64,000 nucleotides of DNA, taken from positions 4,216,001 to 4,280,000 of the forward strand of contig NC_052108.1 of the NCBI RefSeq assembly GCF_012273895.1, read 5' to 3'. This DNA is from Zerene cesonia (lineage: Eukaryota > Arthropoda > Insecta > Lepidoptera > Pieridae). Shown piece after piece: positions 1-12,598 of this stretch (the first letter of the stretch is position 1; each line of letters starts with the position of its first letter). The position numbers and the translations under genes are program-made. Below the pieces are notes generated by a model. The model was not told where the DNA came from, did not search any database, and worked only from the letters and a program-made list of their open reading frames with translations.

Positions 1-3000
1 ACTCTTACAGCGCGACTTACAAGTGATTTGATAGTTGTGAATATTTGCCAAATTTTTCGCACTACCGCACCACCGTGATTTAGAAATGATTTCATTAAAT
101 CTGGGATGAATTAGGGTGACAGCTTTGTTTTCTCAAAGCAGAAGATTTCGTTTAGCACAATTTTACAAAATATATAAATTAATGCCAAAAAAACGAAACT
201 CACATATAAATTAGTATTCTTTTATGATGAGGTCACACGCACTAACACCGACGTGTGGCACACGGCAGTTTCTATTCACGGTTCAACCGACACTGTTTTG
301 TTGACAAGCAACCATTGAGCGCTCTGCAAACTGAGCATGCGTGTTTTATGACGCTTCCTCCGCTTCCTACTTCCCAGATTTGGGGCTCATCTTTGTAATG
401 TAAACCCTCTTTTACACTACTGTTTCTGGAACACAACTCTGTGAATGGCTTAGTGGCTGCTTAAATGACATGTCGTATGTTCTTGAGACTAGGAGCGATG
501 TGTTAATTAAAATAAGTTCAAAAAATGTTGCGCTCTATCTTCCTAGTCTTCTATCTATCTTCTATCTTCGTGTACCCATTAACCCTTTAACATTTTTACT
601 TTTTATTATAATAGAAAAATACAGCAAGCTTTGTAATGCATATTAGTAAATATATGGAATCTATTTATTTATTCTTTGTAAATATAAATTTAATATCATT
701 TATATATTTTATGAATCATAACAAAAAACAAAAATAAAGTTTTATCATAAATACAACTACAAATAATTTTCATTTACAAGTGATACATTTTTAAGTATAA
801 CAAATATTTAATCAATATTTATCAGGAGTTTTGTGATTAGATTGACCACCCAGCAATAATTGCCCCTCCGTATTAGCGGGGAAGCGCCCATTTTCAGTAG
901 TTCCCTTGACTTGTTACGCTTGGATCGCCAAAATGGTCTTATAAGTGGTAAAAATATATAGCAAATAACACTTATATAATTTTATTTTTTTTATGTCGGC
1001 CATGGAGCTGCTGAATCGCCTGATGATAAGTACTACCACCGCCCATGAATATTTGGAGAGGCGGAAGGTCGTTTGCAGACCTTACATCTGCAAATGGATT
1101 ACCGGCTAAATGGGGAAGGATGAAGAAAGGATTGACGAGAGGAAAAAAGGAAAGGAAGGGTATGGAAAAGGATACAGGCCTTCGGCTCGGCCCACTCTTC
1201 GAACGAAAAACGCTGCTGTTATATTAGTCAATCTTCTATGGTTGTAACCATACCACCGGGTAAGGTACCAACCTTACCCGGTATGAGCTGGTCCAAACCG
1301 TGCGGAAGCGTGCTCGACTCTAAAATATGTGTCAATTAATAAATCTAGTAGCGCTGTATGTAAAGCTTCCCCTGCTTGCCGTTGCTTTATTTACAGAGAG
1401 TGATCATTTTTACATAGAGGCCCGTGTGTCACATAAACGATTGCCAGCATCCATCCTTATAAATTATAGAAAACTTTATAGAATTCGGTTGCGGTAGTCA
1501 TGACTATTGACCTACGTTGAAAAGTATTTTATGAATTGTATGTCCATGTTTAATGCCTTGTTTCTATTAATGTCGACTACTTATTAAAATGCTGTTACAT
1601 TACTTACACGATACGCGGCTTATCTGCATACTGGTGGCGGTAGATATATAACAATTTATCTTATATACTTACGTAGTTATAGCGGAATTTATTTATTTAT
1701 GTACACATTACCATTTATGACTAAACGAAGGAAAAATATTTTGATAATTCCTAAAATACATTATATATATATATCGATTGATACAACATTGTATGGGCGG
1801 ATTAATGTGGATTACTGTATATACTTCTTCCGTACCGTACCTTACCGTACGAAATTACAACTTTATAACATCAACACTTTTGGAAGTAAATCGCGGACAT
1901 ACAGACAGGGATATGGCAAAACTATAAGTGAACCTACCTTGTTGACTACGAAACCCTAAAAACAGGTAATGTCCACACACACACCATGCTCCTAGAATCC
2001 AGATGTACCTTATCATGTTATTGTAAGTGGCCGTATTGGCAAAATATTAAATAGTACATTATATATTTACATTAATAGTTTATTAAGCGGAGTGGTAATA
2101 TATTATATTGCACGAAATACATGGTAGGTATTACAAATTGTTACGAACGATCGAACTCATAATAATCATCTAAGTGATGCAATTTTTATGAGTTCGATAC
2201 TTTTATTGAAACTAAATTTAAAATTACTTTGACTGAATAGGCCGCCGGTGCCAGAGCTATCACCAGCATTTTCGATTTTGTCATTACATTATTAGACATC
2301 AAATCCCTTTTTTGTTTGTAGAATCATCTCCCGGTTACTTCGTCAATCCTTTTCTCATCCCTTCTCCCTAAAATGCGGGAAACGTATTTAAAGAGGCCTT
2401 ACGTCTTCGTTCATGGATATAGATATATAGAACGGACAATATTTTATTGGCGGTTTTTGTTTCTTATCTGTGACAGTTTGGTAGAAGAAAAAAAATATGA
2501 TAAACAATACTTTTATTTCATTTTTCAAGTACATTTGATTTCAATTGCTTATTAAGAGATCTTAGAAGTATAAATAAATCTCACCCAAATAAATCCTTTA
2601 CGCCTACATATACTCTACTTGGGCAAGAGGTCCCATTGCCTACAAAATTTTTGAAGTACCAAAAATTTTCAGTAGATGGCGTTATATACATATATCGATT
2701 TGATATTGAGCTTTTTAATAAATAAATAAATTGGCGCGTCTCTACATACATATTTTTTATTTTTTATAAATAATTCATATTTTTGTCAAAAATGCGAAAG
2801 TAGTGTGTATGTCGGTTGCGCTTTAACACCAAAATTACTAAGCGGATTAAAATTAAATTTAATACACAGATAGTCTTGACTCTAGAGCAGCTTGACACAG
2901 TCAATTTTAAATTAAGTAGGAATGAATAGTTTTATGGAGGTATCGTCATTTTTGGAACAAGAAGCTTTAATTGTTTTTTAGACTTTTGATTCAATATAAA

Positions 3001-4738
3001 TAAACTAAAGATCCAAAGATTGTTTGGAATTGTGTGTGAATGTACTACAAATATGGAAAAAAATTTTAAATGTGTCTCATATATAAAATAAAAAAAGAAA
3101 GACACTGTCGCACACGGACAAACAATTATGTTTTCCTATAACTATGTGGGAAAAGCCAGTTAAAAAAATATGTTAAGAAATAAATTCCTCACTTGTTATT
3201 ATTTCCAAATCAATTATAATCATATTTTCACAAAATCAACCTTAACGCCGTATACTTAAAATTTATCACTCGAGCTTACAGCACACTAATTTTGTTCAGT
3301 TTTAAAAATTTGAAGATTTCTCTTATACTATATCTAATAATTAGAAGTTTGTTTTGTTACACATCAATATCGGCATATTGAAATGTGAACTGTTGTCTGT
3401 TACAAAAATTTTAAGTACAGCAAAGCTTGTACCATTAAGCTAATATTACCAAGCCGCTGAGTAAGATCATGATATTACCAGCTATTATATTATTTATTGT
3501 GATGAAAATATTCAAGAGCGGATAATACCCCGGAAGTATATGAGATTAAATCCACGAAAATAAATAAATAACTACAGTTGTGCGTGCCTCGCTTCATTGA
3601 GCTCGCTTGTTAATGCGTAATTAATAATTTTCACTCAATTCTTAATCCAAACAGAAAAATTAAAACATATCAGGTAGACTAAAGTCGCAATGGGTCCTCA
3701 AATGTAATGAAAAAAAAACAACGCTTATCAATCTTATTTTTTCTTAAATATAATATTATGCACAATTAAAGACGAACGAGTTAAGTCGAATGTGAATGAA
3801 TAATATATTTCGATGCTCGTGGCGCCAATTGTATTCCGGTAGTATAAAGTAGCGATATCTAGCTGTGTATATTGGTATTTTTACGGCGACATCTACCTGC
3901 CATCTATTGGGCCCAAATGTAAGGTTCGTGCGACTGAAGAAATTGATAATTTTATTTGAGCCAAAATCATTTTATGGGATGGGGCATCTGTACTAGTGTA
4001 GTATTATCTATGACATGGATGTTCAACGCCTTGATTAAAGTACAGATTATACTAGAACACATTTCACGTTTTTTTAAAGCTCTTTATCTATATATATATA
4101 TATATTTTACATTAAGGATACAATATTACTAGCTATTTGTTATAAATTAGCAGTATATATATAGTGAAATAATGTTTTTAATTATTTCTATCCATTTTCG
4201 GCTACATTTTTATTCAAATTTAAAAGTGCAGATATATATTGAAAGATCGAAATTATTGCAAATATCATTATTTATAATTTACGATACACATAGCTTTAGC
4301 AAATACAAATAACTTTATAAGTGATTCTAAAAACACATCTACACATTAATGTTTGATTTCTATATTATTTTCTTTTACATAATCTCTTACTATACATATA
4401 ATATTTATTGTCAATGGTATCGTAATTACTTGACAAAAATATGCAAGTCCTTTTTACAGTGACAATATTTTCTATGTTGTTTAATTCCCCAGAAAAAAAA
4501 CTTAAGAAGTTTTTAACAGAGCTAAATAATGTGTGTACAGAAAAAGAAGAATAAGACTGGGTGTATTAAAATGGTTGCATTAGAGTTACAAATCAAATCT
4601 TAGGTCTTTATCACACTGTGATTGTGGCAATATAATTGCATTAAATAGATACAAACTATAAATATTGTATATCACAAAGTTTGTACAATTGACCTATGAT
4701 TATGCTTAAAGCATTTTACTATTTAAACAATAATTATA
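1..4738. other. AT-rich intergenic DNA without a recognisable gene
   Basis: About 4.7 kb of AT-rich sequence. Open frames are short and none resembles a known protein. The only structure I can name is one reverse-oriented copy of a dispersed repeat at about 985-1200 (listed separately) and short TA runs near 4090-4110. Bases 230-440 are less AT-rich and could be a promoter of a gene lying to the left, but nothing in the sequence proves it. Confidence 0.6.
985..1200 (-). repeat. Dispersed lepidopteran repeat family A, copy 1 (reverse)
   Basis: The block carries, on the minus strand, the motif series 'gcagaggc ... catgggcggtgg ... ttatcatcaggcga'. The same series appears on the plus strand near 18.85-19.06 kb and 48.39-48.58 kb, and this copy also ends toward an A/G-rich to gggcc tract. 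It resembles a non-autonomous element common in moth and butterfly genomes. I did not assign it to a named family. Confidence 0.65.
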
Positions 4739-6574
4739 CTATGACACTAAGTTCAATAGGCTACCTAGTTTAGGCAGTACTACATCAGGCAATGGATCCT
4801 TTCTTTCACTCCTCATTTTTTCCAAGTCCTTTGTGGAAGTTACTCCTGTTAACACAAGCAGTGTTTGGAAACCACACCTCACACCAAATTCAATGTCAGT
4901 GTTACATCTGAAACAATTTTGTGAGTATGAAAATTTTCCTGTCTAGTTTATAACCGGGTAATTTTATTTGGAATAAGTAATCCCTATTAAGTAATGTGGT
5001 AATAAAAACATTATATATTGGTCTTATATATAATTAAAAAAATAGTTATAAAAAAGAGTATTTATCTAATTATAAAACTAAACAAAGGAATACCAATATT
5101 GTGATAAAACACGCAGCTATGATAAACAAAATTCAAGATGAAATAATTCTAATGAAAATAATATTTTTCAATTCATTTTGTAAGATTATTGACAAATGAA
5201 CATAATAAAGAAAAATATATAATAGTATTTTAATAAGGAACAAATTGATAGAGTTACCTATCGCCAATCATCAAAGTTCTTGCAGGGTCTAGTCCAAAAG
5301 ACTCTAGAAATTTCCGCACATAATCATTTGGCTTTCCAAGCACAAGAGCTTTTCTTTCTGAGCATGTTTCTACTGCTCTTACCAATGTGCCTGTACCAGG
5401 TACAATAATTGTACTAGATTTTGGAAATCTTTCATCTGTGTTTGTTGCCACAAAAAGGCATTCCTCATTTGCCAGATATGATGCTGCCTTCATAAACTTG
5501 GGATAGCTAACATGCTCATCAAAACCCACCACAACAGCACCAACTTCTGGATCTAAATCTGCAGTTGTCATTGACTTGAAATCTGGTTTTACATTATCTG
5601 GCTGAAATTAAAAGAAAGATAAAGAGAGGTATTAGGATGGTGAGTAATCTCTTCCTATTCGAAACAATTTTTTTTTAATAAATTATGGATACTCCTTGTT
5701 GATTAATATAGATTAACCGACATAAATACAATACACTAAAATAGAAGGAGGTCAATTAAAAATGTATATTGTTTGAACACCTACTCCAATTCCTATGTGT
5801 CGAATTCCAACAGCTTTCAATTCATCACCAATACCATTTGACCCAATAAGATAAACCTTCTTCTTGAAACCAATGCCTTTTAAATAATGTGCTACTAGGT
5901 AGGCTGTTGACAAAATTTCTTCCTGAAATCCCAAGAGTCATGTTTTAATTTTATATTGTGGTTACATTTTAATCAATGAATTTTTTCTTATATTTTACCG
6001 GTTCAGCAATAAATCCCAATTCTTGAGCTTTTATAGCGAAATCGGCCCTAACTTTAGTGGAATTATTCGTCACATAGAATACTCTTTTCCCTATTTTCCT
6101 AAAATAATTCATCACATCAGCTGATCCAGGAATGGCATTATTGTTTATCCATAACACACCTGCAATTGAAATACGTAATATGTTAGAAAACTAAAACACA
6201 GAATAATTACAATCATTAAAAATATTATATTTATGAACATATTCCAGTAAGAGTGTTGGAAGTTTCTTTAAAAAGTCATCATAACACCTGATACTAGAAC
6301 AATTATAGTTTCCATATATTTTTTTAATACAAGTATTTAATTTTATTTAAATGAAGAAGCACTCACCATCACAGTCAGATAGAACTGTGTCAAATGAATT
6401 AAGGAACTCTTGAATTTTATCCTTTGATGCTTCCTCGAGACTAAACACAGCTGATTTGAACATTCTTTTATTTTGCAGGACTGCGTTTTCTTTAATCTTA
6501 TTCCAACAACAAAACCTACTATTATGATAAATGTTATTTACTTTCAAAAATCGATTGAATAAGCAGCAGATCAT
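4739..6574 (-). CDS. HAD phosphatase of the phosphoglycolate/pyridoxal phosphatase (PGP/PDXP) type
   Basis: Five exons: 6574-6367, 6159-5999, 5922-5785, 5601-5258, 4907-4739. They join in phase to 339 codons, or 302 if translation starts at the internal Met at residue 38, which fits the family's usual 300-320 aa better. All HAD signatures are present: DCDGVLW (nucleophile and acid/base Asp; the Gly codon is split by intron 1), VTNNST (motif II), LGKP (motif III Lys) and IGDRCNTDI (motif IV, Mg-binding, also split by an intron). The cap region between motifs II and III has the C2-type length. Known members dephosphorylate glycerol-3-phosphate, 2-phosphoglycolate or pyridoxal phosphate in the cytosol. 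Substrate cannot be chosen from sequence alone. Exon 3 has two overlapping donors; the upstream one (gtaggt) is the only one that keeps the frame open into exon 4. Confidence 0.9.
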
Positions 6575-7781
6575 TTTTAAATCATAGCTAGGTCATTTGC
6601 ATTCAATTTCTGACAAAGCGAAAGCAATTGAAAATTAACTTTATTTTTAGGATTCTATTAACTGATCAATGATAAAGAAAAGAGCTGGCTAAACACAACA
6701 TTTTTATTTACAGTCAATGTAGTGAGTACGTAAATTTGTAGATAGGTTTTGTAAATTCACATACACAAAAATCGTTACATATATAACACGTGTACATAAG
6801 ATATATATAGCTATTTAATAGCACGGTTTTATGCTACTCTGTATTGAATACGGCATTAAAATTATTTTTTAAATATAACATGGATATTACTTACTTATTA
6901 TGTCAAATAAATCGGCTACGAAACGTCAAATTGCCATTGATAACGTCACATTTGACCTTTTTGACATTGACCATGCATGCTACAGTTTATTTAAACAAGA
7001 GTACTCTGTGTGCTACAACATGAATGCTGAATGAGCATGGACATGCTTTTTCCCTTCGTTGGGGTTTTAATAAGTGGTGAGCCCGAAAACGGGCATCTAC
7101 TGAGCAGGGCACGAGGAGGATTGCGCAAATGGTAGATACTATCAGTATATAATGCGGCCGTCATGAATTGGCCAATTTTTTGAGCAGCTTAATTGTACGG
7201 ATCTCGTCGCGAGTTTTTTTGTTAGTTACTAACGATATTTGAATATAGACACGGTGAGTCAATACGTGAGTGTAGAGCTCACGTATTGACCTAATTATAT
7301 AAACTTCTTTACCAAAGAGGCTGTTCTCAAACTCTTTAGTTCCAACTCGCACCAACCAGTAGAAACTAGAACATGAAGGAGGAGAATAGGGAATATGCAT
7401 GAAATTTAAATTAGGATGAAATATTTTTTTTCATAAACTTTATTACTTCTCCATTAACCTACTCTTAATATTTTTGGATATAGTTTTTATTTCATCAAGA
7501 AATTAATTAATAAAAAGTGCTAAAAAAGTCTGGGAAATTCAAATATATAAAACGCTACACCATTGGTCAGATCCAATACGTGAACTATGACGTCATAGTA
7601 CAATAGGTACAACCACGAACCACCATATACCAGTGCTACCATCTTATAACTTTATCCCTAAATTTAAGGGAATGGATCTATGCATAGGGATTTCAAATAT
7701 AGGTTTGGGAAAGAGCTTTTTTCGTTTTCATTTGCACTAGAGTAAACAAAAATAGACATTCTTATTAATAAATTCTGACTA
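6575..7781. other. Intergenic DNA upstream of the phosphatase gene
   Basis: No convincing coding frame. It includes a perfect hairpin at 7258-7290 and a 17-bp sequence at 7385-7401 that recurs inverted on the far side of the assembly gap. Both are listed separately. The phosphatase promoter must lie in the first few hundred bases above 6574, but I see no clear core motif. Confidence 0.5.
7258..7290. repeat. Perfect 13-bp inverted repeat (hairpin)
   Basis: The arms gtcaatacgtgag (7258-7270) and ctcacgtattgac (7278-7290) are exact reverse complements around a 7-base loop. No U tract follows and no gene lies nearby, so it is probably a transposon relic rather than a functional RNA. Confidence 0.75.
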
Positions 7782-8781
7782 NNNNNNNNNNNNNNNNNNN
7801 NNNNNNNNNNNNNNNNNNNNNNNNNNNNNNNNNNNNNNNNNNNNNNNNNNNNNNNNNNNNNNNNNNNNNNNNNNNNNNNNNNNNNNNNNNNNNNNNNNNN
7901 NNNNNNNNNNNNNNNNNNNNNNNNNNNNNNNNNNNNNNNNNNNNNNNNNNNNNNNNNNNNNNNNNNNNNNNNNNNNNNNNNNNNNNNNNNNNNNNNNNNN
8001 NNNNNNNNNNNNNNNNNNNNNNNNNNNNNNNNNNNNNNNNNNNNNNNNNNNNNNNNNNNNNNNNNNNNNNNNNNNNNNNNNNNNNNNNNNNNNNNNNNNN
8101 NNNNNNNNNNNNNNNNNNNNNNNNNNNNNNNNNNNNNNNNNNNNNNNNNNNNNNNNNNNNNNNNNNNNNNNNNNNNNNNNNNNNNNNNNNNNNNNNNNNN
8201 NNNNNNNNNNNNNNNNNNNNNNNNNNNNNNNNNNNNNNNNNNNNNNNNNNNNNNNNNNNNNNNNNNNNNNNNNNNNNNNNNNNNNNNNNNNNNNNNNNNN
8301 NNNNNNNNNNNNNNNNNNNNNNNNNNNNNNNNNNNNNNNNNNNNNNNNNNNNNNNNNNNNNNNNNNNNNNNNNNNNNNNNNNNNNNNNNNNNNNNNNNNN
8401 NNNNNNNNNNNNNNNNNNNNNNNNNNNNNNNNNNNNNNNNNNNNNNNNNNNNNNNNNNNNNNNNNNNNNNNNNNNNNNNNNNNNNNNNNNNNNNNNNNNN
8501 NNNNNNNNNNNNNNNNNNNNNNNNNNNNNNNNNNNNNNNNNNNNNNNNNNNNNNNNNNNNNNNNNNNNNNNNNNNNNNNNNNNNNNNNNNNNNNNNNNNN
8601 NNNNNNNNNNNNNNNNNNNNNNNNNNNNNNNNNNNNNNNNNNNNNNNNNNNNNNNNNNNNNNNNNNNNNNNNNNNNNNNNNNNNNNNNNNNNNNNNNNNN
8701 NNNNNNNNNNNNNNNNNNNNNNNNNNNNNNNNNNNNNNNNNNNNNNNNNNNNNNNNNNNNNNNNNNNNNNNNNNNNNNNNN
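7782..8781. other. Assembly gap (1000 N)
   Basis: Exactly 1000 Ns, so the true size is likely unknown (a standard scaffold spacer). Open frames reported across it are artefacts of the Ns. Confidence 0.99.
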
Positions 8782-9012
8782 AAATTTTTTTCTAATGTAT
8801 AAAACATTGTGAACTATTAGATAACAAAATAAAAAAAATACATGCATATTCCCTATTAATAAAAAAACAAGTTTGAAACTTTCACAAGCAGCAAACGAAA
8901 GTACGAACTTTAATGAAAATTTTGTTAGAAAAAAAGCTTTTCTATTTTTACTTAAATAAAGACTTTAATACATTTTTATTTTTCTTTAGATTATAAAAGT
9001 TTTATATTCTTT

Positions 9013-9099
9013 ATTCGAATCGCAAGCGACTGGAACGTGCTTCCTGAGTCTGTGTTCCCTGACGGGTATAAATTGGGGATCTTCAAAAATAGAGTTTGA
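9013..9099 (+). pseudogene. Fragment of a non-LTR retrotransposon (LINE) ORF2 C-terminus
   Basis: The plus frame ending at TGA 9097-9099 reads a short peptide with W-N-x-L-P-E-x-V-F-P, then G-Y-x-L-x-x-F-K-x-R-V. This is the typical end of the reverse-transcriptase ORF in CR1/Jockey-like LINEs, where the W-N-x-L-P and F-K-x-R-(V/A) blocks sit just before the stop. Only about 28 codons are visible, and the upstream sequence towards the gap does not continue the frame clearly. It is a 5'-truncated, dead copy. Confidence 0.55.
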
Positions 9100-9414
9100 T
9101 TTATTATGGTTCGTTCGACTTACATCACAGGCTAAGTCTATATATATCAGCTATAATGGGCTAAGTATTATTTGCTCTATATGACACGAACACAATGTTT
9201 AAATGCTGCGGTTTAATGTTACGTAGTAATCTAGTATGGTAGGTTATGGTACGTTATTGTTATCTGTGGTAGTAACTAGAAGCACTCTGTGCTATTTCTT
9301 AATCTGTGGCAAAGAGTAGTATAATGATACGGATCTGTGGTTTAAATAATGTTTATCTGATGTAAAAACTAAAATGTATTATCGTTTATAATTTTGCTTT
9401 GACTCTGAATTAAA

Positions 9415-11357
9415 ATGAATACAATACAAGTGCATGATAATTCAAATGTTAGAATAATACGATTAAATAAACCTAAAAAGAAAAATGCTATTGATTATGA
9501 TATGTATGTTGAGATAACTAAATTAATTAATAGAGCAGCAACAGATGAAAACATTTCAATTGTTGCTTTAACTGGAACTGGAGATTTCTACTGCAGTGGT
9601 AATGATTTAAATAATGACCCAGAGAATACAGATGCACTGTTGAAAGCAATTGAACAATTTGTTGAGTCCTTAATATTATTTCCTAAGCTACTGATTGCTA
9701 TTGTTAATGGTCCTGCAGTGGGAATAGCAGTTACAACATTACCGCTATGTGATTTTGTTTATGCGTCAGAAAATGTAAGTGTAAAGATTAATTTATCTCT
9801 AAAGTCGAATGAAAAAAAAAATTATGGTTCAGTCGTATCATCAGAATTTTTAGATTTTTACCATTCAGGCATGAATTAAAAAATCAGGCACTTCCAGTTC
9901 CAGCAGCAAACAAAGCACATCTAAGTAATATAGTATATACAGTTGGCCCATGGTATACCGGCTCCTAGCTTATCTGATCCCCCTGTAAGCTGACTAGTCT
10001 ATAATTATTTTCATATTTAATTTTTCACAACTGCATAATTTATCAATTTACAACCACATATGTGTCAACACCATTCAGTTGGTTTCATTTTACTTCATCT
10101 CTGAATGGAGTTTGTGATAATATTGTGATATTTTATTAACTTTTTTAATATACATCAAGACATTTGATTTGTACTTCTGAGTAGAACTAACTAACTTGTC
10201 ATTGTATCTGTAAGTTTTCAAATAACAGGGCAATCTTATATAGAAAATTCCAGACATTAGGAGGATTGAAAGGCAGTACTCTATAATCTAACGAATTTGA
10301 TAATATGACTCTGACTTCCAAAACATTTGTTTGGTTACTGCAAGTCCACTGTATAATATTTGAACATTTATGGGGATTCTTTTTTTTTTGTTATATGTAA
10401 ATTATAATGTGCAGGTTACTTAATAATAATAATATTTATTTTAGGCTTTCTTTTATACACCATTTAGCAAGTTGGAGTTAGTATCTGAAGCTTGCTCATC
10501 CATTACATTTCCTTCATTAATGGGAGAGAGAATGGTAAGTTACATTTATGATTGAAAATACTAAATATTGTTAAAAAATATTAATTTCAGAATAAACCTA
10601 CTTATTCAATAATTTAAACAACTTATTATTCAGTAACAAAGAAACTTTATTCAAACTCAGAACTCAAACTCAAACATTTATTTATTCAATTAGACTACCT
10701 ATAGAAGCACTTTCGATCAACATATTACACAGTTATAACATTTACCACTGGTTTGAAAGGCAGTTTCTACAGAGAAGAGCCGGCAAGAAACTCTGTAGTT
10801 GTTCTTTAAAAATAATATCAATTTTACATTTTAATTCTACATAATATGTAACATGTACATAACAAAGATGCCAAATACCTCTCCTGCGGTTCTTAAGCAA
10901 CAACATTCCATGGATTGTCATCTTCCATATATTCATTAATGCTATAGTAGGCTCTCTGAACTAATACATCTTTAATATAGTTTATGAATTAAGCACTTTT
11001 AAACAATTTAATACTATGGAGGAATTCAATTGAAGAAGCCTTATTTTTAGTATACATAAGTTTGTTGTTATTTGTTAATATTTACAGGCAAGACAAATGC
11101 TGATGTTAAATTTCAAAATGAATGCAAAGGAGGCTTTACAATGTGGACTTATAAGTAACCTATATAAAAAACAGGAACTTCAAAGCAAATCATTGAAGAA
11201 TATAAAAGAATTATTGAAACTGTCTCAACATTCCTTGATAACTACAAAAAGGTTAATGCGTGAACCAAACATAAAGAAACTTATAGAGATTAATAAAGTT
11301 GAAATTCGAGAAATAAGAAATATAGGTAAAAGGTTGTATGGTAAAAGCAAATTGTAA
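9415..11357 (+). CDS. Peroxisomal enoyl-CoA delta-isomerase (ECI2-like, crotonase family)
   Basis: Three exons, 9415-9774, 10445-10534 and 11088-11357, all in phase 0, giving 239 aa. The protein is a single crotonase domain. FYCSGNDL and NGPAVGI form the two oxyanion-hole segments. Glu135 in SEACSS sits where ECI-type isomerases carry their catalytic glutamate, and hydratases' second Glu is absent. The last three residues are Ser-Lys-Leu, a canonical peroxisomal targeting signal (PTS1). The expected job is moving 3-cis or 3-trans double bonds to 2-trans during beta-oxidation of unsaturated acyl-CoAs inside peroxisomes. The acyl-CoA-binding domain that vertebrate ECI2 carries at its N-terminus is missing. 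Introns are small and have consensus sites. It sits 3' of a LINE fragment and 1.2 kb before the ATPase gene on the same strand. Confidence 0.9.
10678..10870 (+). repeat. Dispersed repeat family B, copy 1 (in ECI intron 2)
   Basis: The segment shares ordered blocks with 15575-15760: 'tttattcaatta', 'catttacca(c/t)(c/t)ggtt', 'ttctacagagaagag' and a 'gttctttaaaa' type ending. It is inserted in the second intron of the isomerase gene. It resembles a short interspersed element frequent in Lepidoptera; I cannot name the family. Confidence 0.6.
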
Positions 11358-12598
11358 GAGGTATCAGATTATTAATTTATAAATTACTGTATACCTTAAT
11401 TTTGATAATATTTATATCATAATTGAGATTGTTTATGGTAATTGCCAAAGTTGGAACATGGTTGCCAGCACCAGTACATTCAAGTGCAAAAATATTATGT
11501 ACAAGGTAACACAGTGTATTACATAATCTATTTTACTGTTTATTTCATTTATTTATTTTTTATTATAGTATATAAACTGACTATAACTTTACCTATAATA
11601 TGCATGTTTAAATAAACAATATATTTTTACTTTATTGTTTTAATTGGTGATAAAATTTACAAAACTAAATGCATGCTACAACTAACTTATGTTACTAATA
11701 ATTCCATACTATGAACATACACATTTAATATTTTTCCCATTGTAATGCTAACATGCAATAAAATATAACACAATGTACTCTACCCTAATTATGTAAACAT
11801 AATACTCATCTACAAACTTTGAAAAACCACGGCGAATAGTTAGTTAAATCAGACTTAACCTATTTGGTTTCAAAATTTTCTTGGAGGCAAATATCAACTT
11901 TTTGGATGATGAAGTTGGGCTCTTGAAGTTCCACATCGAGATTTCCAAATCTTCGATTTTTAATAAGTTATCAGAAAATGCTCTTCAGACTGAACAGCAT
12001 GGGCTAAAAAATCATTTCTATGCATGTTATAGTATAGCTGGGCTATTAGAAAACAACATCGGGAGTTCCAGATCTTCGATTCTAGAAGTCAATAAAAAAT
12101 GACTGAGCAATGTTTACCAAGACGTCATTGCTGTACACTTTATAGTGTATCTTTGCTCTTTGACTTCCCTAAGTGATGTACCAGATCTTATATATTGTAC
12201 TCTCATGCTCATCACGTGTGACGATTTTTGTCATGGCACGATTTTTATGTCGCTTATCGTTTAGGTGGTCCGTTGTGGTTTTGATTTAGGAGTTCCAGTT
12301 TCCTAAAGAAATTCATTTTCATTGACATTCATTGAAAGTCCATTAGTTCCGGAGATTTGCGAGTACGAACAAACAGACTGTTTCCTGTTTTATTATATGT
12401 ATAGACTATCAGGATTTTTTGTAACAATAAGTTACGTGTAGATATTATTATAAAGTAAAAAAAAAATATTTCGCATTTGATATCTTGTTTTAGCTTATTT
12501 CACAATTAAGAATAAATTTTCTGAGCCATCTAGACGACACATCGAAAAAAAATCCGCCTGAGTCCTTAGTATAAATAAAATTACCTTATAACAAAGAA
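11358..12598. other. Intergenic DNA between isomerase and ATPase genes
   Basis: No gene seen. Bases 11917-12090 hold a degenerate repeat: 'gggct..., acatcg(a/g)g..., tcttcgatt' recurs about 123 bp apart. Bases 12240-12415 end in a stretch ('gttccggagat', 'acaaacagac', 'ttattatatgtatag') typical of lepidopteran retroelement tails. The open frame at 11881-12102 begins at TTG and spans the degenerate repeat, so I do not call it coding. Confidence 0.5.
11611..11616 (+). terminator. Candidate poly(A) signal of the isomerase gene
   Basis: AATAAA lies about 255 bases after the isomerase stop codon and is followed by T-rich sequence. In such AT-rich DNA the hexamer is frequent, so this is only a plausible site. 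Confidence 0.4.

Noticed and set aside
1045..1227. 60-codon frame near the left end
   Set aside because: It lies within dispersed repeat A, whose other copies are non-coding.
7765..8847. Open frames of 340-360 codons across 7782-8781
   Set aside because: They consist almost only of Ns; the sequence on each side gives no protein signal.
11881..12102. 73-codon frame between the isomerase and the ATPase
   Set aside because: It starts at TTG, overlaps degenerate repeats and has no family features or splice context.
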